Below are positions 1-12,000 of a DNA stretch of 64,000 bases, one piece after another. A program made the position numbers and the translations under genes. Where the stretch lies: assembly GCA_003993805.1 (NCBI GenBank), contig RSEF01000002.1, positions 3,594,856 through 3,658,855 of the forward strand. The letters are read 5' to 3'. Numbering within the stretch: the first letter of the stretch is position 1; each line of letters starts with the position of its first letter. The notes below the pieces were generated by a model. The model ran no database searches and was not told the origin of the DNA. It worked only from the letters and a program-made list of their open reading frames with translations. Source of the stretch: Himantopus leucocephalus. Its lineage: Eukaryota; Chordata; Aves; Charadriiformes; Recurvirostridae.

Positions 1-151
1 TGTCTAAACGACAATAAATTGTTGTGGCTTTCTCAAACCATAACACCTAAAGATCTTACAATGGAGACCTGAGTTTGGTTCGGGTCCTGAGATGCCATCA
101 TAACCATGCAATTTATCCAAAGCTTGCGAAATACGATCTACCCTCTCAGTG

Positions 152-472
152 CACTGAGTGCTGAGCAGTATAAATAAAATGTAGAAAGTGTCACCGTGCA
201 GGAAGCATTGCCACGTGAAGTTTGAGCTCCCTGAAATCCTCCCCAACATCCATTCCGCTATCCCTGCACAACCGAGGTGTGAACGCTAGAGCAGACATAT
301 AACCAGAAACGNCACTGAGTGCTGAGCAGTATAAATAAAATGTAGAAAGTGTCACCTTGCAGGAAGCATTGCCACGTGAAGTTTGAGCTCCCTGAAATCC
401 TCCCTGAGATCCCCTCCACTACCCCTGCACAACCGAGGTGTGAATGCTAGAGCAGACATATAACCAGAAACG
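152..472. repeat. 160-bp direct duplication around a single N
   Basis: 152-311 and 313-472 are near-identical 160-bp copies starting CACTGAGTGCTGAGCAG and ending CAGAAACG. They are separated by exactly one N (312). They differ at a few positions, for example CACCGTGC versus CACCTTGC. The likely cause is two unmerged contig or haplotype ends. Confidence 0.9.
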
Positions 473-3069
473 GCTCTTGGATGCTGCTTCCCCAGCCAAA
501 TTCACCTTTTATTAGGAAACAAAGAACTGTAACTTGCAGTACACTGAACTAGGGTGCAAACAGAGGTTTTGACAGCGGTAACTTGTGATTTAATACTGCG
601 CTTCACCTCTGTGCTGAACATACTGCAGGTGAGCAAGAAGGGGGGACAACACCTAAAGTATTCCAATTCATAATCCCACTATAAAAATCAATCCCGCAAT
701 AAGGATTAAGTTGAGTAATCTGGCACTGAAAATATTAAGAGGCCTGTCCACATCCTCTCCTGCCGCACCTGGAAATGGGCAGGGAGACAGCAGAGAGCAG
801 TAAACGTCTTAAACCACAGCACCACAGTTTACTAGAGGGCATTTGTCAATGCTTCATGAGATAAGTGCAACCTGCCACAACAAAAACCTATGAATTTAAC
901 GTTGTTTTAACGTGCTTCCTGGTTGGGATTGCCGCTATCGGCGCTCGCCTGTAGCTACGCAAAAGCACAGACGTTCCTTCTGCTTAAGCCAGAGTTGCGT
1001 TTGGCGTACGAACAGCCAAATTCTACAGCAGCCACTAGCAAAAACGGTTCTGCCTACTCTGGAAAAATCAGGCTGTCTCTCGTAGCGCAAAACTTCTGAG
1101 CCCAGAAAACACTGGAAGAGGCAAGTTGACAGGACAACAGGTCCCTTGTACCTGAAGCACACAAAAGCAGACAAATTTTAAATGAGCCAGTAGTCACTGT
1201 TTACTGCCTTATTCTTAGTGGCTGATTTCTCCCATTATTTCTTCTTGGACTGACGCAGAAGTCTGATTTTATTTACTTTCTCAGGGAGTACTAAGCACTC
1301 ATGGTGCCGCTAACGTGCCACTGGCCTTGTCTGGAAAAAAAAAAAATACTCAAGCAGCTCCACAAGCTTAACTACCGCCTTTTATTTTGGTACCATTAAA
1401 TACTCAAGTTACACACAAGCGAATACAAAGCGTTAGTTGTGAGGACCTCTGTTCCCTCCCTGTATTGTGTCTTCCAAAAAATAAATGTGGGGCACGGATA
1501 TTACACGCGTCTGTTCAGATCAGTTGTCTGTGGATCGCTATAGGCCATGGAACAAGGCCATCCTATGAGCAAATTTGGTATTTAGCACTTGGAATGAACG
1601 GTTCCTCAACACAAAACTTTTCCTCTGACCTAACAGTTGTGATTTCCTGAGATGAGGGCATGATAAAAGGGTAAATAAACACCGAGAAGACTGTGAAAGT
1701 AGCAAAGGGTTGAAATGGAACCATCTAAATCCGAGAAGACATCGAGGAAGCAAATGTTATGAAGATACGCACTGGGATGCGGGGTTTTTTTGCAGATGTT
1801 ACAGAATTAACTTTTTTAATACCATCTCTGTCTTCATGGCATATGCGATCTGCAGACAGTAAGTATCAGGGCAACAGTTCTTTGGCAGGAACGGTTTCGG
1901 AAATTAGAAAGCACTGGTTTGGCAAAATAAATTCAAATTTAACGAATCCCCCCTGCTCCTCGACCACAGCCCTTAAGCTAATATTATCACATCCCCTCCC
2001 ACACCCGGTGCCGTTATGTCAGCCACAGCGAGGCGGTAGGCAGAGGCTCGGTCAGAGACCACAGGAACTTTGTAGGCTTCTTTCTCCATCTCTGTAAGGA
2101 ACACAGCTCACACTGCCACAAACTCTGTGGTTTTTTAAAGTATATGTCCCTCCATGAAGTCCTGGTGAGGTCCTTTACTCAGGCACCCAATCACAACTGC
2201 AGTCTGCTCAGGGCTTCCAGCTCTAATGGAAGGAATTCAGTATCACTCAACAATTCCTGTTGCAAAACATCTATTGTTATTACTGCACATGCTTTGTTTT
2301 TGAGGAGAGAGGACGAGGGACGACAACTCTTTGTCTGTTCATCACAAATTCCTCTTACTTCTCCAACTTCAAAAGTTCTGCTGGACTTACTCGCATCACA
2401 AGTAATGAGGGGGACAGAGACGAGCCCTTCTGGGCTTCGTGATTTTGTTTTTTTAAAAATAAGTGCTTGCATTACAGATAATCAAAGAATAAAAGATCAT
2501 AATCCTCAAGAGAAGCAACTGCTCCGGAAAACTCTGTAGTTAGCAACATAAGGACCTCAAAATACCTTTAATTCATTCACAGAAGTCTGATGCCACAAGT
2601 GTCATTGTCTTCAATGCACGTTAATGCTTTGCACTTGTAACTGTTTTCCCCCTTCACTCTCTAAATGCTTTGCATTAGTGATTAACCATCATCCTGATCG
2701 TTCCCAAAGCGGAGCGGAACTGAAACAGTGCAAAGAAGCTCTCTGGGAGCAACTGCATCGATGAAAGACAAGCCCTTGCTGCAGGCTAAGAAGAGTACGC
2801 ACACTGTTCATTGATGAGGCATGTTTGGAGAAAGGAGGACAACGCAGCAGGCTACACCTCAGCAAGGAGCACCCCAAACTTAGCTCACCTCTGACTGCTT
2901 AAGGACACACAGCTGGAGATGAGACAAAGCTCCTGGTTCCCTGCCTTGCTTTCTACTTGTGGACTTCACCCGCTTCTCAACTATAAAGTGTCTGAATATG
3001 GCAAATATAACCTTAGATAAAGCCTTAACATACCTTAGATAAGCATTAAATGCCCTGCTCAGATGTAGT

Positions 3070-3469
3070 TTCAACGTGCGGTCGCAGCCCAGAAGGCCAA
3101 CCGTATCCTGGGCTGCATCAGCAGCAGAGTGGCCAGCAGGTCAAGGGAGGGGATCCTGCCCCTCTACTCTACTCTGGTGAGACCCCACCTGGAGTACCAC
3201 GTCCAGCTCTGGAGACCCCAACATAGGAAAGACTTAGATTTAGATTAGATATTAGGAAAAATAAATTCACTCTGAGGCTGGTGAGACAGTGGTCCAGGTT
3301 GCCCCGAGAAGCTGTGGCTGCCCCATCCCTGGAGGTGTTCAAGGCCAGGCTGGATGGGGCTTGGAGCAACCTGGGCTGGTGGGAGGTGTCCCTGCCCATG
3401 GCAGGGGGGTTGGAACTAGATGATCTTTAAGGTCCCTTCCAACCTAAACCATTCGATGATTCTATGATC
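3070..3469 (+). mobile_element. CR1 LINE 3' fragment, sense on +, internally deleted
   Basis: It runs from CAGCCCAGAAGGCCAACCG through the CTGGAGACCCC block to AGGTCCCTTCCAACC and a terminal ATTCGATGATTCTATGAT. A full CR1 end has several hundred bases between the 'GGAGACCCCAAC' block and 'TAGATTAGATATTAGG'; here they are joined within about 30 bp, so the copy has an internal deletion. Confidence 0.9.
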
Positions 3470-5891
3470 TTCACCCCAATGCTCCCAGCGGTTCAAAGGC
3501 TTTGCATGGTGTTTACCATGATGCTGCCCTTGAACCCCATCAGAACACATCCCAACTGCCATCACCTTTCAAATCTGTTTTTACTGGCAGGAACTCCCCG
3601 TTTCAATCACACTTTTCTTCACTTCCACATCTTTACACTTCCCCTCTAAACCCCACCACACTCTCTTCTAACAAAACTGAAAGATCCTGAGCTATTTCCC
3701 TCTGCTTGGCGCTTTAGAGCAATGAGAGAAAGCGGCACTTGCCCAACTCCTGGGAGCAGCTGGAAAGACACCAGCCTACACAAGATGAGAGGCTCCATTC
3801 CCAATTCACAAGACCCGTTGGAAGATGCTGAACTCCCCGTCCTACGTTTCCTCTGCTTCTCCAGTCACAGCCAACTGCTCTGATAAGATCAAGCATCAAC
3901 AAAGGTTGGTGTTCAACTGGCAAGAACTGGCCCTGGGGAAGCAATTCCTAGACAGCTTTTTTTTTTTTTTTTTGCAGAGTGTAGCAAAATGTGTCTTCAA
4001 TAGTAGTCCAGGACCAACAACCCTTCATGCCGTATTTAGCTTTTTTGGGTCTGGCTACAAATCAGAATTATAATGCCGAAAAGCTGACGTTTAAGGAAGG
4101 AATAACTAGCCCTTCTGAACACATAACAGCTGTACAAAGTGTATGCATGCACGGATAACAGATTGCTGCTGTTTGTACAACTACAGTTGAGAAATACCCT
4201 CCCTTAAAATCTTCCAAAAGGTCAACGCTGCTTCAGAAAAAGCTTTTTTTTTGGGGGGGGGATAAAATAACAGATCATGAAGATAAGCTGTTTAAAAGAT
4301 GAGAAGAAGGGAGAATGATTAAATGGTGAACGCTCCATTTTGATTTTGAAAAAGCCTAAATAAGATAATGCAGTCAAAAGATCTTGATCATATTTTGATT
4401 ACAGAAGCAAGTTTTGGTCTAAAACTGTGTATTTATGCAGTGACTCCTAATAAGGAAAAGGAACAGGAGTTTTATAGGAATTACGGCACATACCTTAAAA
4501 TTATTAATGACTCGAATGATGATGATTAAAGAGGCCTGACTCTCAGCAAACAGGTGCTCAGCAATTATTGGAGAAAAAAAAAAAAATCAGGCCAATTCGT
4601 GGCCTGTCAGTTTGGCATTTGGATCCTCTTCCCACCCACACCACCCTGCACAAGCTCACCCCAAATCATTAACCGGCTTAAAAATTCTTGGCTTGGTGTG
4701 GTATAAATAAATACCAGAATTGTCTTTTAAGCTCTAGTTAATCTTGAAAGCGTTCTGTTTTGTTTTAAATAACACTGGCCATTTAACAGTGTTTCTAGTC
4801 CACCATCCAGCACACAGAATTTCAGAAATTTCTGAAATTAACCTTCTGCACAGGTTAAACTCTCACTTACCCAACTGCCTTTTGGTTAATTGTAATAAAT
4901 AGATTTTTTTTTCCTGCAAGCAGTTTTCATTTTTAGCCACTCAAGTCACTACTAAGAACTTGTGATTCTCAATTGTATTCTAATTCTCAACTATAAAATA
5001 AAAGAAGGGGATCTAGAAAACTGCAGGGTTGACTAAGAGGCAACAGAATTAGCAGAAAATTCACATGATGCCATCACCACGCTACAGATGGAATACTAAA
5101 GAGAATAAGATGCTAGAGGGAAAAAATACATATCAACAATAAAGTTTAACCTTCAACCACATCTTCTGATGTGGCTGTGATCATCACTGGTAAACCTATT
5201 TTATGGAAAAACCACTAAAACCATATTCCTTTGTTTTTCCAGTTGGTTCACTGTTTCAGATCAACCACATACTACAAAAAGGGATTCTTCACTAAAAGTT
5301 TTGAACATCAGCTACAAAAGAAATTCATTAAAGAGCCATTTAGGGGAACAATATCAGACTGGATTACTTTAAATAAATATCTTTTTCTAGTAAAATCTCC
5401 AACCCACTTCCCCCTTATTAATTTGCTGGACTGCAAACTTATTTCCTAGCTACAAGTTCTCTCTGTGTGTTTATAAAACACTTTGTTCAGCTTTGTGGAT
5501 GTTTCTGAAATAGAATTGCTACTCCTTACTAAAAAGGATAAGATAACATAGGAAAAACACAAAAAAGCTGAAAATTATTTAATTGTTAAGCTTCTTAATC
5601 TTCAGAAAATACAGGTTACGGTTAAGGATTTTCCTTGTGTTATAATCCTATCACTTAATATATTTTGCTGATAATCCCCGATTTGTTTGAAACAGTTAAA
5701 AACAGATATGAAGTTATCAGTGTATTTTAGTCACAGGCTCAATTAACTGATTTTTAAAATATGCCCATCTAAATTTAGGGAGAGGATTATTTTATTAAGG
5801 ACAAGGACTATGTTTCCAATGATGAAAATGCATGTTACTAAGGAAGAAGAGGGAGTGAAACAACTCTTATCAAAGTTACTCCAACTTATAC

Positions 5892-6022
5892 CTGTTTCAG
5901 CTCTTTTGCTTCTTCCTGGGAGATCTTCTCTTGCGTCTGCAGCTGAACCTGTTCGTTGTCCACCCCTTCTCTGCCTCCCACCGGAGAGCTGGGCTGCGCC
6001 ACTCCTCCCAGGAGTCCTGTGG
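5892..6022 (-). CDS. SNAP47: SNAP47 coding exon 3, last exon visible
   Basis: The exon is 131 nt with acceptor TTTCTCTTGCAG and donor GTATAAGT; it enters in phase 1 and leaves in phase 0. It encodes ATGLLGGVAQPSSPVGG and then QLQTQEKISQEEAKELKQ, which aligns with mammalian 'ASGLMGRT' and 'SEADTQELTQ'. The segment is poorly conserved in family terms, but the junction residues and phase fit exactly. Confidence 0.88.
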
Positions 6023-9000
6023 CTGCAAGAGAAATTCCCGTGGTCAGATCGCCATCTCCTGTACCGATGGGGAGGACCACTGCTCGATCAAACTGGTTGA
6101 CCTTTGTCTTGCTCCACAGCAGTTTGCAAGAGGACAAGAGTGCTTAGAGAAGCCTAACCCAACCCTGCCCGTTAAGCTACGTTCTTCCAGAAAGGATTCG
6201 AGCTGTATTTTGTAAAATGCCTAACCTGGAGGTGACCAGGCTGCCGAGAGATGACATTATTAAAGGCAACATTTGGAGAATGCGTTTATTCGGGGCTGTG
6301 GAGATTCACCTGAAACGAGAGCGAAGCAGCAGCAACGCACTCCCAATCAGATAAACGATGATTCTCCACCTGCTGCTTCTTCTCTCTTTTTAATTAAAGA
6401 ATTTAAAAGTGATGGATCAGGGTTAGAGCCCAAGAGTCAAGTCAGCAAACCCCTGAAACAGAAGGGCAACACTGACACTAACAGCCACCCCCAGCTAAGC
6501 AGCGTGGACACAATCCCTCGTGTAACATGCCACCCGTCCTTTATTTAAAGCGTCAGCTCTTATTGCAGTATCTGTTATTGCCCAGTAGGGTAGCAAGGAC
6601 GTGCTGCAAGGAAGGTTGTTATTTGTGCTGCAGATGGGTGCTAAACAGCCGAGACACACATCTTGGCTCCTAGAGGCACTTCAACCATCTCCAAAGCTCT
6701 CCCACTAAAAGAGGTATCAAGAAGGAAGGTAACGCTGCCACTGCCGCCCGTGAGCACATGGCCTGACCCAGGACAGGACAACGACAGCAGCTCTTACGTA
6801 CATCAGGGCAGAAAGCACGTTGGATGCCAGAGCTCACTGCCAGGTCGAAGAGCTGGTGCCCAGCTGGCTGCCCAACTGACAGCATACACCCGACCGCTTC
6901 GGATAGCGTTACTTCCCCGTGAAAAGGGAGACAAAAGCTAAACCAAAAGTACCAAACCCTAAATCCCTCGCAAGTAATTACTGCAAACTCATAATCCCTG
7001 GAATTATTCGGTTATCAGCCCCAGTCACTGAACTCAGACACCGTCAAGGTTTAAGACAAGCAAGTCATTCACTGTGCTAGTGTTACCCCGTGCAAACGCT
7101 GCCTGTATTCAGAGGGGTCAAGAACCAGGCATCGAAAAATGATGTTTATGGTAAATTACTGTCGTGGCCACCCTCAAAGTAGGGAGGGAATGACAGACCT
7201 TCTTATGGCAGCAAATAGCCAGGCGAGATTCTCTGTGTTTCTTATCAGCTGAGTGTCACCATATGCTAATTATTTCATTAAGACCAAGAAATCTATCCAT
7301 TTCGCTCCATTAATCTCGCTGAGGACAAGAACAGGAGGGGGATATGACAAAGGCGCACAAAAAGAATGGGATGAGGAAGGAGATCTGGNTTTTCTAGTAA
7401 AAAAAAAAAAAAAAAACAGGGAGAGAATTGAATAGAAAGACAGAAACATTTAAAAAGCAATTTTGTTTCATTTTTGTTACACCCAGTTGGACTGCGAGAC
7501 CCACTGCCACCAGGTGAGGACGAGAAGCTACCAAACCTCTGAACAAAGTGCTGGAAACTCATAATAATGAGAACATTCGGTCACAGGGGTAAGAACGAAA
7601 AAAATCAGCAGCCTCGAAAGGGATAAAAAACTGTGAATGCCAGTCTTCAGCTACAGGATTAAGACAGCACTGGCCCAGACTGTTATACTGCAGACGCACT
7701 GTGGGATTTCTTGTGCCTTTTAATCCAGGGTAGCTGTTATCAGCCGTTATTGAGGACTTTATTGGCTAGGAAAGCTTGATTCAGTACAGAAGAACCTCGG
7801 TTAGAAAACAAACCTCACTGCTCTGTCCTGAGCACTTAAACACCCCTGCGGCTTGATCCAAAAATACCATCAGAAAAGACATGCAAAGCAGCTAAAAATA
7901 CTTTCAGATAATCTAGTGTGTATAAAACTCTTCAAAAATTCCTCTTCTAGGTGGAATCAAGCCAAAACTCTTAGGAAAGATGAGTTTTTTTGTATTTACT
8001 TCTACCAATGTGCAATACGCACAGCTTTAAGGCAGGACTAGTATAAACAGACAGGATCCAGATGAGACTGTGGCAGTTGTGGAAATGTTCACGTCTCTGA
8101 GCTGCGCCACCGAGGGCAAAGAACGCTACGAGCCAGTGTGCCGAGACAGATGTACCTCCCCTGCACAGATATATTTCTCCTATAAGTCTCTGAATCAACA
8201 TTCGCTATCTGAAAATAGACACATATATTTTATGTGTACACAGAGGCAGGCATGCATAACACAGACTTTTTCACCCCCCGCTTTTAGGGGGGGAAAAAAT
8301 AGAAAAAAAATATTAAAAATAAAATAATAAAAAAAAAAATCAGTATTTCCACCATGTGAGCAGCCATGGAAAAAACCCAGAGGTTAAAACACAGTCCGTG
8401 ACTGCCATCTTGCGACAGAAGACAGACGGCGACAAGACGCCCGGGAAGGAACAAACAAGGGTTTTGGTGGAGCTGGAGAAGTCAGGATTTCCATAACCTC
8501 CAGTTTTCTTTACTGACATTTCCAAATTAAACAGTCAAAATGCAGGTGGGGGTAGCAGAGCAATATCCTTGACTCACTGACTCAGATGCAAACAGAGCAG
8601 AGCAGTGGGAAATTAGGCACAGTAGGGCTGTATATCCAATTATTTTATGTAACCAGCCTTAAGACCATCAGGAACTGAACACCAATTTGCTGGAATAACT
8701 CAGCGCTTAAGAAACCAGCAGGTTGTTTTTCCTCTAAGTTGTTGTGCTGACATTTTAGTGCCAGATGCCCAAGGCCTACTTCCTTAAAAACTAACAAGCT
8801 TTTCCAAGCTATGGCCCTTGACTCGTCAACAAGAGGACATTATCCTCCCTGCTGAAGTCCAGTTTTAGCTTGGTGCACAAAAATAGATTCATCTATTGTT
8901 TTATTGTATCATTTTTCTACTTGTTTTTAATATACTGGCAATAAAATCCATCCACCAACTTGCTCTTTTGTCACTAACAATTAAGAAAAAAAGAGGATTC

Positions 9001-12000
9001 AGGCATGTTGAGAGAAATAAATTCCTAACTGACAAAAATTCACCAGTTCTCCAAACGAATCTAGGGTTAGATTACAAAAAACAAAAAAACAACCCTCCCC
9101 GGAATTTTAGAAGAAATAATAGTAATAAGGAATGTCATTCTTATTGTTGTGAAAGGTTTTCATTCTCTGTGTTTTCTTAAAGTGATTAAACTATGCATTC
9201 ACCTAATCTGAGACCAAAAATCTCCTAAATCCAAACACCTGAACTTCTCAAATAACAAAATTCTGTTTTTTAAGATTTGAAAACTAACATGATGTTTATC
9301 CCATATGTTATTTAAAAACTTGCTGGACTGGAAATTTGTTTTAAACTTTCTACGATTAACTGAACGATGGGTTTAATATAAATATGCTTCCAGCTACGAA
9401 CTGACAAAGGAAAAACAGCAGTGCCAGAGGACCCTGAAGCATGCAGTCAGGAGGGAAGAATGGATTTCTAATGACCCTTCCCCACAGAGTGGCACAATAT
9501 TGAACTGGTGACCACCAGAAAAAGAGTGACACTGTAGTTAAAACACAGGCCAGTAGCTGAAACTCAAATTAAGCTAATCCTTTCACAAAGCNCCACAGAG
9601 TGGCACAATATTGAACTGGTGACCACCAGAAAAAGAATAATGACACTGTAGTTAAAACACAGGCCAGTAGCTGAAACTCAAATGAAGCTAATCCTTTCAC
9701 AAAGTGGTGTGGAGTTAGTGACAACACCAGCTGAGAGCACTATGTTAAAGAGGGCTTGGCATGTTCCAGCTGCCAGGCCCCCAAGGGACACTCAGCTTCA
9801 GCATCTGCAGTCACAGGTTTTGCTAACGTAGTTGGGAGAAAGTAAATCCAACTGGACTCAAACAGGGCCACACACTTCTGTCATCTCTACCCCCTCCCTC
9901 TTGGCAAGAGGGCCTAAAGTCACCCAGCAGTTATTTCTTGCCTTCTATCATCAGCATGGTCTCACCGTTGGGGCAGGTGCGAGAGGATTTGCCTTGACAA
10001 TATTATACATTATTCTGAGTCTGAAAACCACTTCGAAACACTTAGTGATAGTGCCACTGCTTACAGATGGATTGCTTTGCCTGTCACTTACCTGCTTGCC
10101 AAATGGAGGTCCCCAAATCTACCTGAGGAGACTTCCTGGCACCAACAAATCCTAGGGCATCTTCTAAAAACTGTATCTTCTTGCTAAACTGCACCTCCAA
10201 GATGGGGATTGCTTCTGGCATCTTTGCTGACAAGAGCCGGTAAGAGGTGTCGGGCTTCCCAATAAATCTCTGTCGGACACTGATTTCATATGGCGTATGA
10301 ACTCTGATATCATCCACATCCTTTGATTCAAACCGGTGAATGACCTGAGAATTGCAGTCACTGATTTCCAGGCCAGAAGCGAAGAGCGTGAGTTTTCCTG
10401 GCTTGACATTTGAGTCTGTTCTGTGGGTGATAATAACTGGAATTCTAATTATGATTCCTTCCTGGTTCTTCGAATCGGAAACTGTGGCAGTTTCCTTTGG
10501 CTTGGTTTCCAATGGCGCTTTCCAGAGCTTGCTGCTAAACGGCCACCAAGAAGGAGATTCGAGCTCAGTCAACAACCTAGTGGAGAAAAGAGAGTGTTAG
10601 AAGAGGGAAAGCCAGTAGGAGGGTCGTGCTGCCCCACCAGTTCAAAGCAAATTACCGCAGACACAAAGATTTCTTAATACTCAATCCAGCCTTCTGTTAT
10701 TTCGCCCCTCAAACCTATTCACAGCTCACCAGGATCCATCCGTTTTAAAAACCAGCTTTTCTTCATTTGCTAACACGTTGGAAAGCGGTCCCAGAATCTC
10801 ACTGTTCTGATGTAAGAAATCCAACTTCCAACTGGATTTATTCAGGCCAATTTACACCCATTTGTTCTTCAAGCTAACACTGCCTTTTACCTCAATGTTT
10901 CCGCACTTGGCCGTCATCACCGCTGCCTTTTTCTGCTCCTTTATACCTCAGCCCCATAGCCTGATGCCACCTTTCGCTTTGCCCCCACTTCCAAATTCCC
11001 ATTGCCAGTTAAAACACAAAGAGAGCAAGGTTGAGGCTGAAAAGCCCAGCAGAGACTGCCCACTGGCATCCAGCATCTGCCTCACCATCAGTGTTGGTGT
11101 AGCTCCTGAAGGAGACAGGCCTCTTGGCTGGCAAACTGTTGCCTTAGCTTAGAGATAACCGCACTCACTTCATGAGGGAATTAAGCAACTGCTCCCAAGG
11201 AAGACCACTGTATAGCCAGAACTAACACAGCCTCTTATTTCTAAGCAAGAAGATGCACCTAAGCAGGCACCTAAGTTTTATCAGCTGCAGGCAAGAAAGA
11301 TCTAACAAGCTGTTAGAAAGAATCAATGATATGGAGGACACGATCCTTCTGTTGGATTTTCAATCACTACAGCCCATACCCCTCTTCTGGGGTCCTCTCC
11401 CAAGAAAGGATAACAATCACAGATGTCTTTGGGTCTAAGCCCCACCAAAAATTACGGGAATGAAAGGAAAGGTGGTGGTTTTGGTTTGATTTTCCATGTG
11501 CTGCGCTGCCTATCTGTTAGCATCCCTTTCCAGGTGTAGATAGGAGTTCGTGGCAGAGCCACAGTCAGCACCTNNNNNNNNNNNNNNNNNNNNNNNNNNN
11601 NNNNNNNNNNNNNNNNNNNNNNNNNNNNNNNNNNNNNNNNNNNNNNNNNNNNNNNNNNNNNNNNNNNNNNNNNTCTCCAGTTGCAGGCAGGCATAGGAAG
11701 AGGCAAGTCAACCCTCTGGGATGCATCCACTGTTCAAACAACCCTATCCAGTCCACACTGGAAACATGCCACAAACCAAACCAGGCTGCAGACCATTAGC
11801 CTGATCAAGATGTTTTAAATGGACATTTCTCACCCCCCCCCCATCAGTCACCGAGCAGAACAGGAGGGACGTCTCTGCAGGCACAAATGGCTTCTCAATT
11901 AACTAACGGGAGGGAAGATGTTCTGTTTAAACCAAATAAAAAAGAAAGAGCTCTAAGGATGTTCAACCCGGATCAGAATTGTGTCCCTCACACTCCACAA

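Larger units (their letters stand above)
1..5891. other. Region below SNAP47 exon 3, no exon found
   Basis: This should be the last SNAP47 intron or the gene's 3' flank. I searched by eye on the minus strand for the conserved C-terminal SNARE motif (DKHNRRMKRL type) and did not find it. It holds a CR1 copy (3070-3469), a duplicated 160-bp block around a single N (152-472) and AT-rich unique DNA. Short ORFs here show no recognisable domain. Confidence 0.6.

Noticed and set aside
4..249. Minus-strand ORF considered as the missing SNAP47 C-terminal exon
   Set aside because: It contains VDRISQALD, which superficially resembles SNARE residues, but the order does not match the conserved C-terminus and the ORF overlaps the duplicated block.
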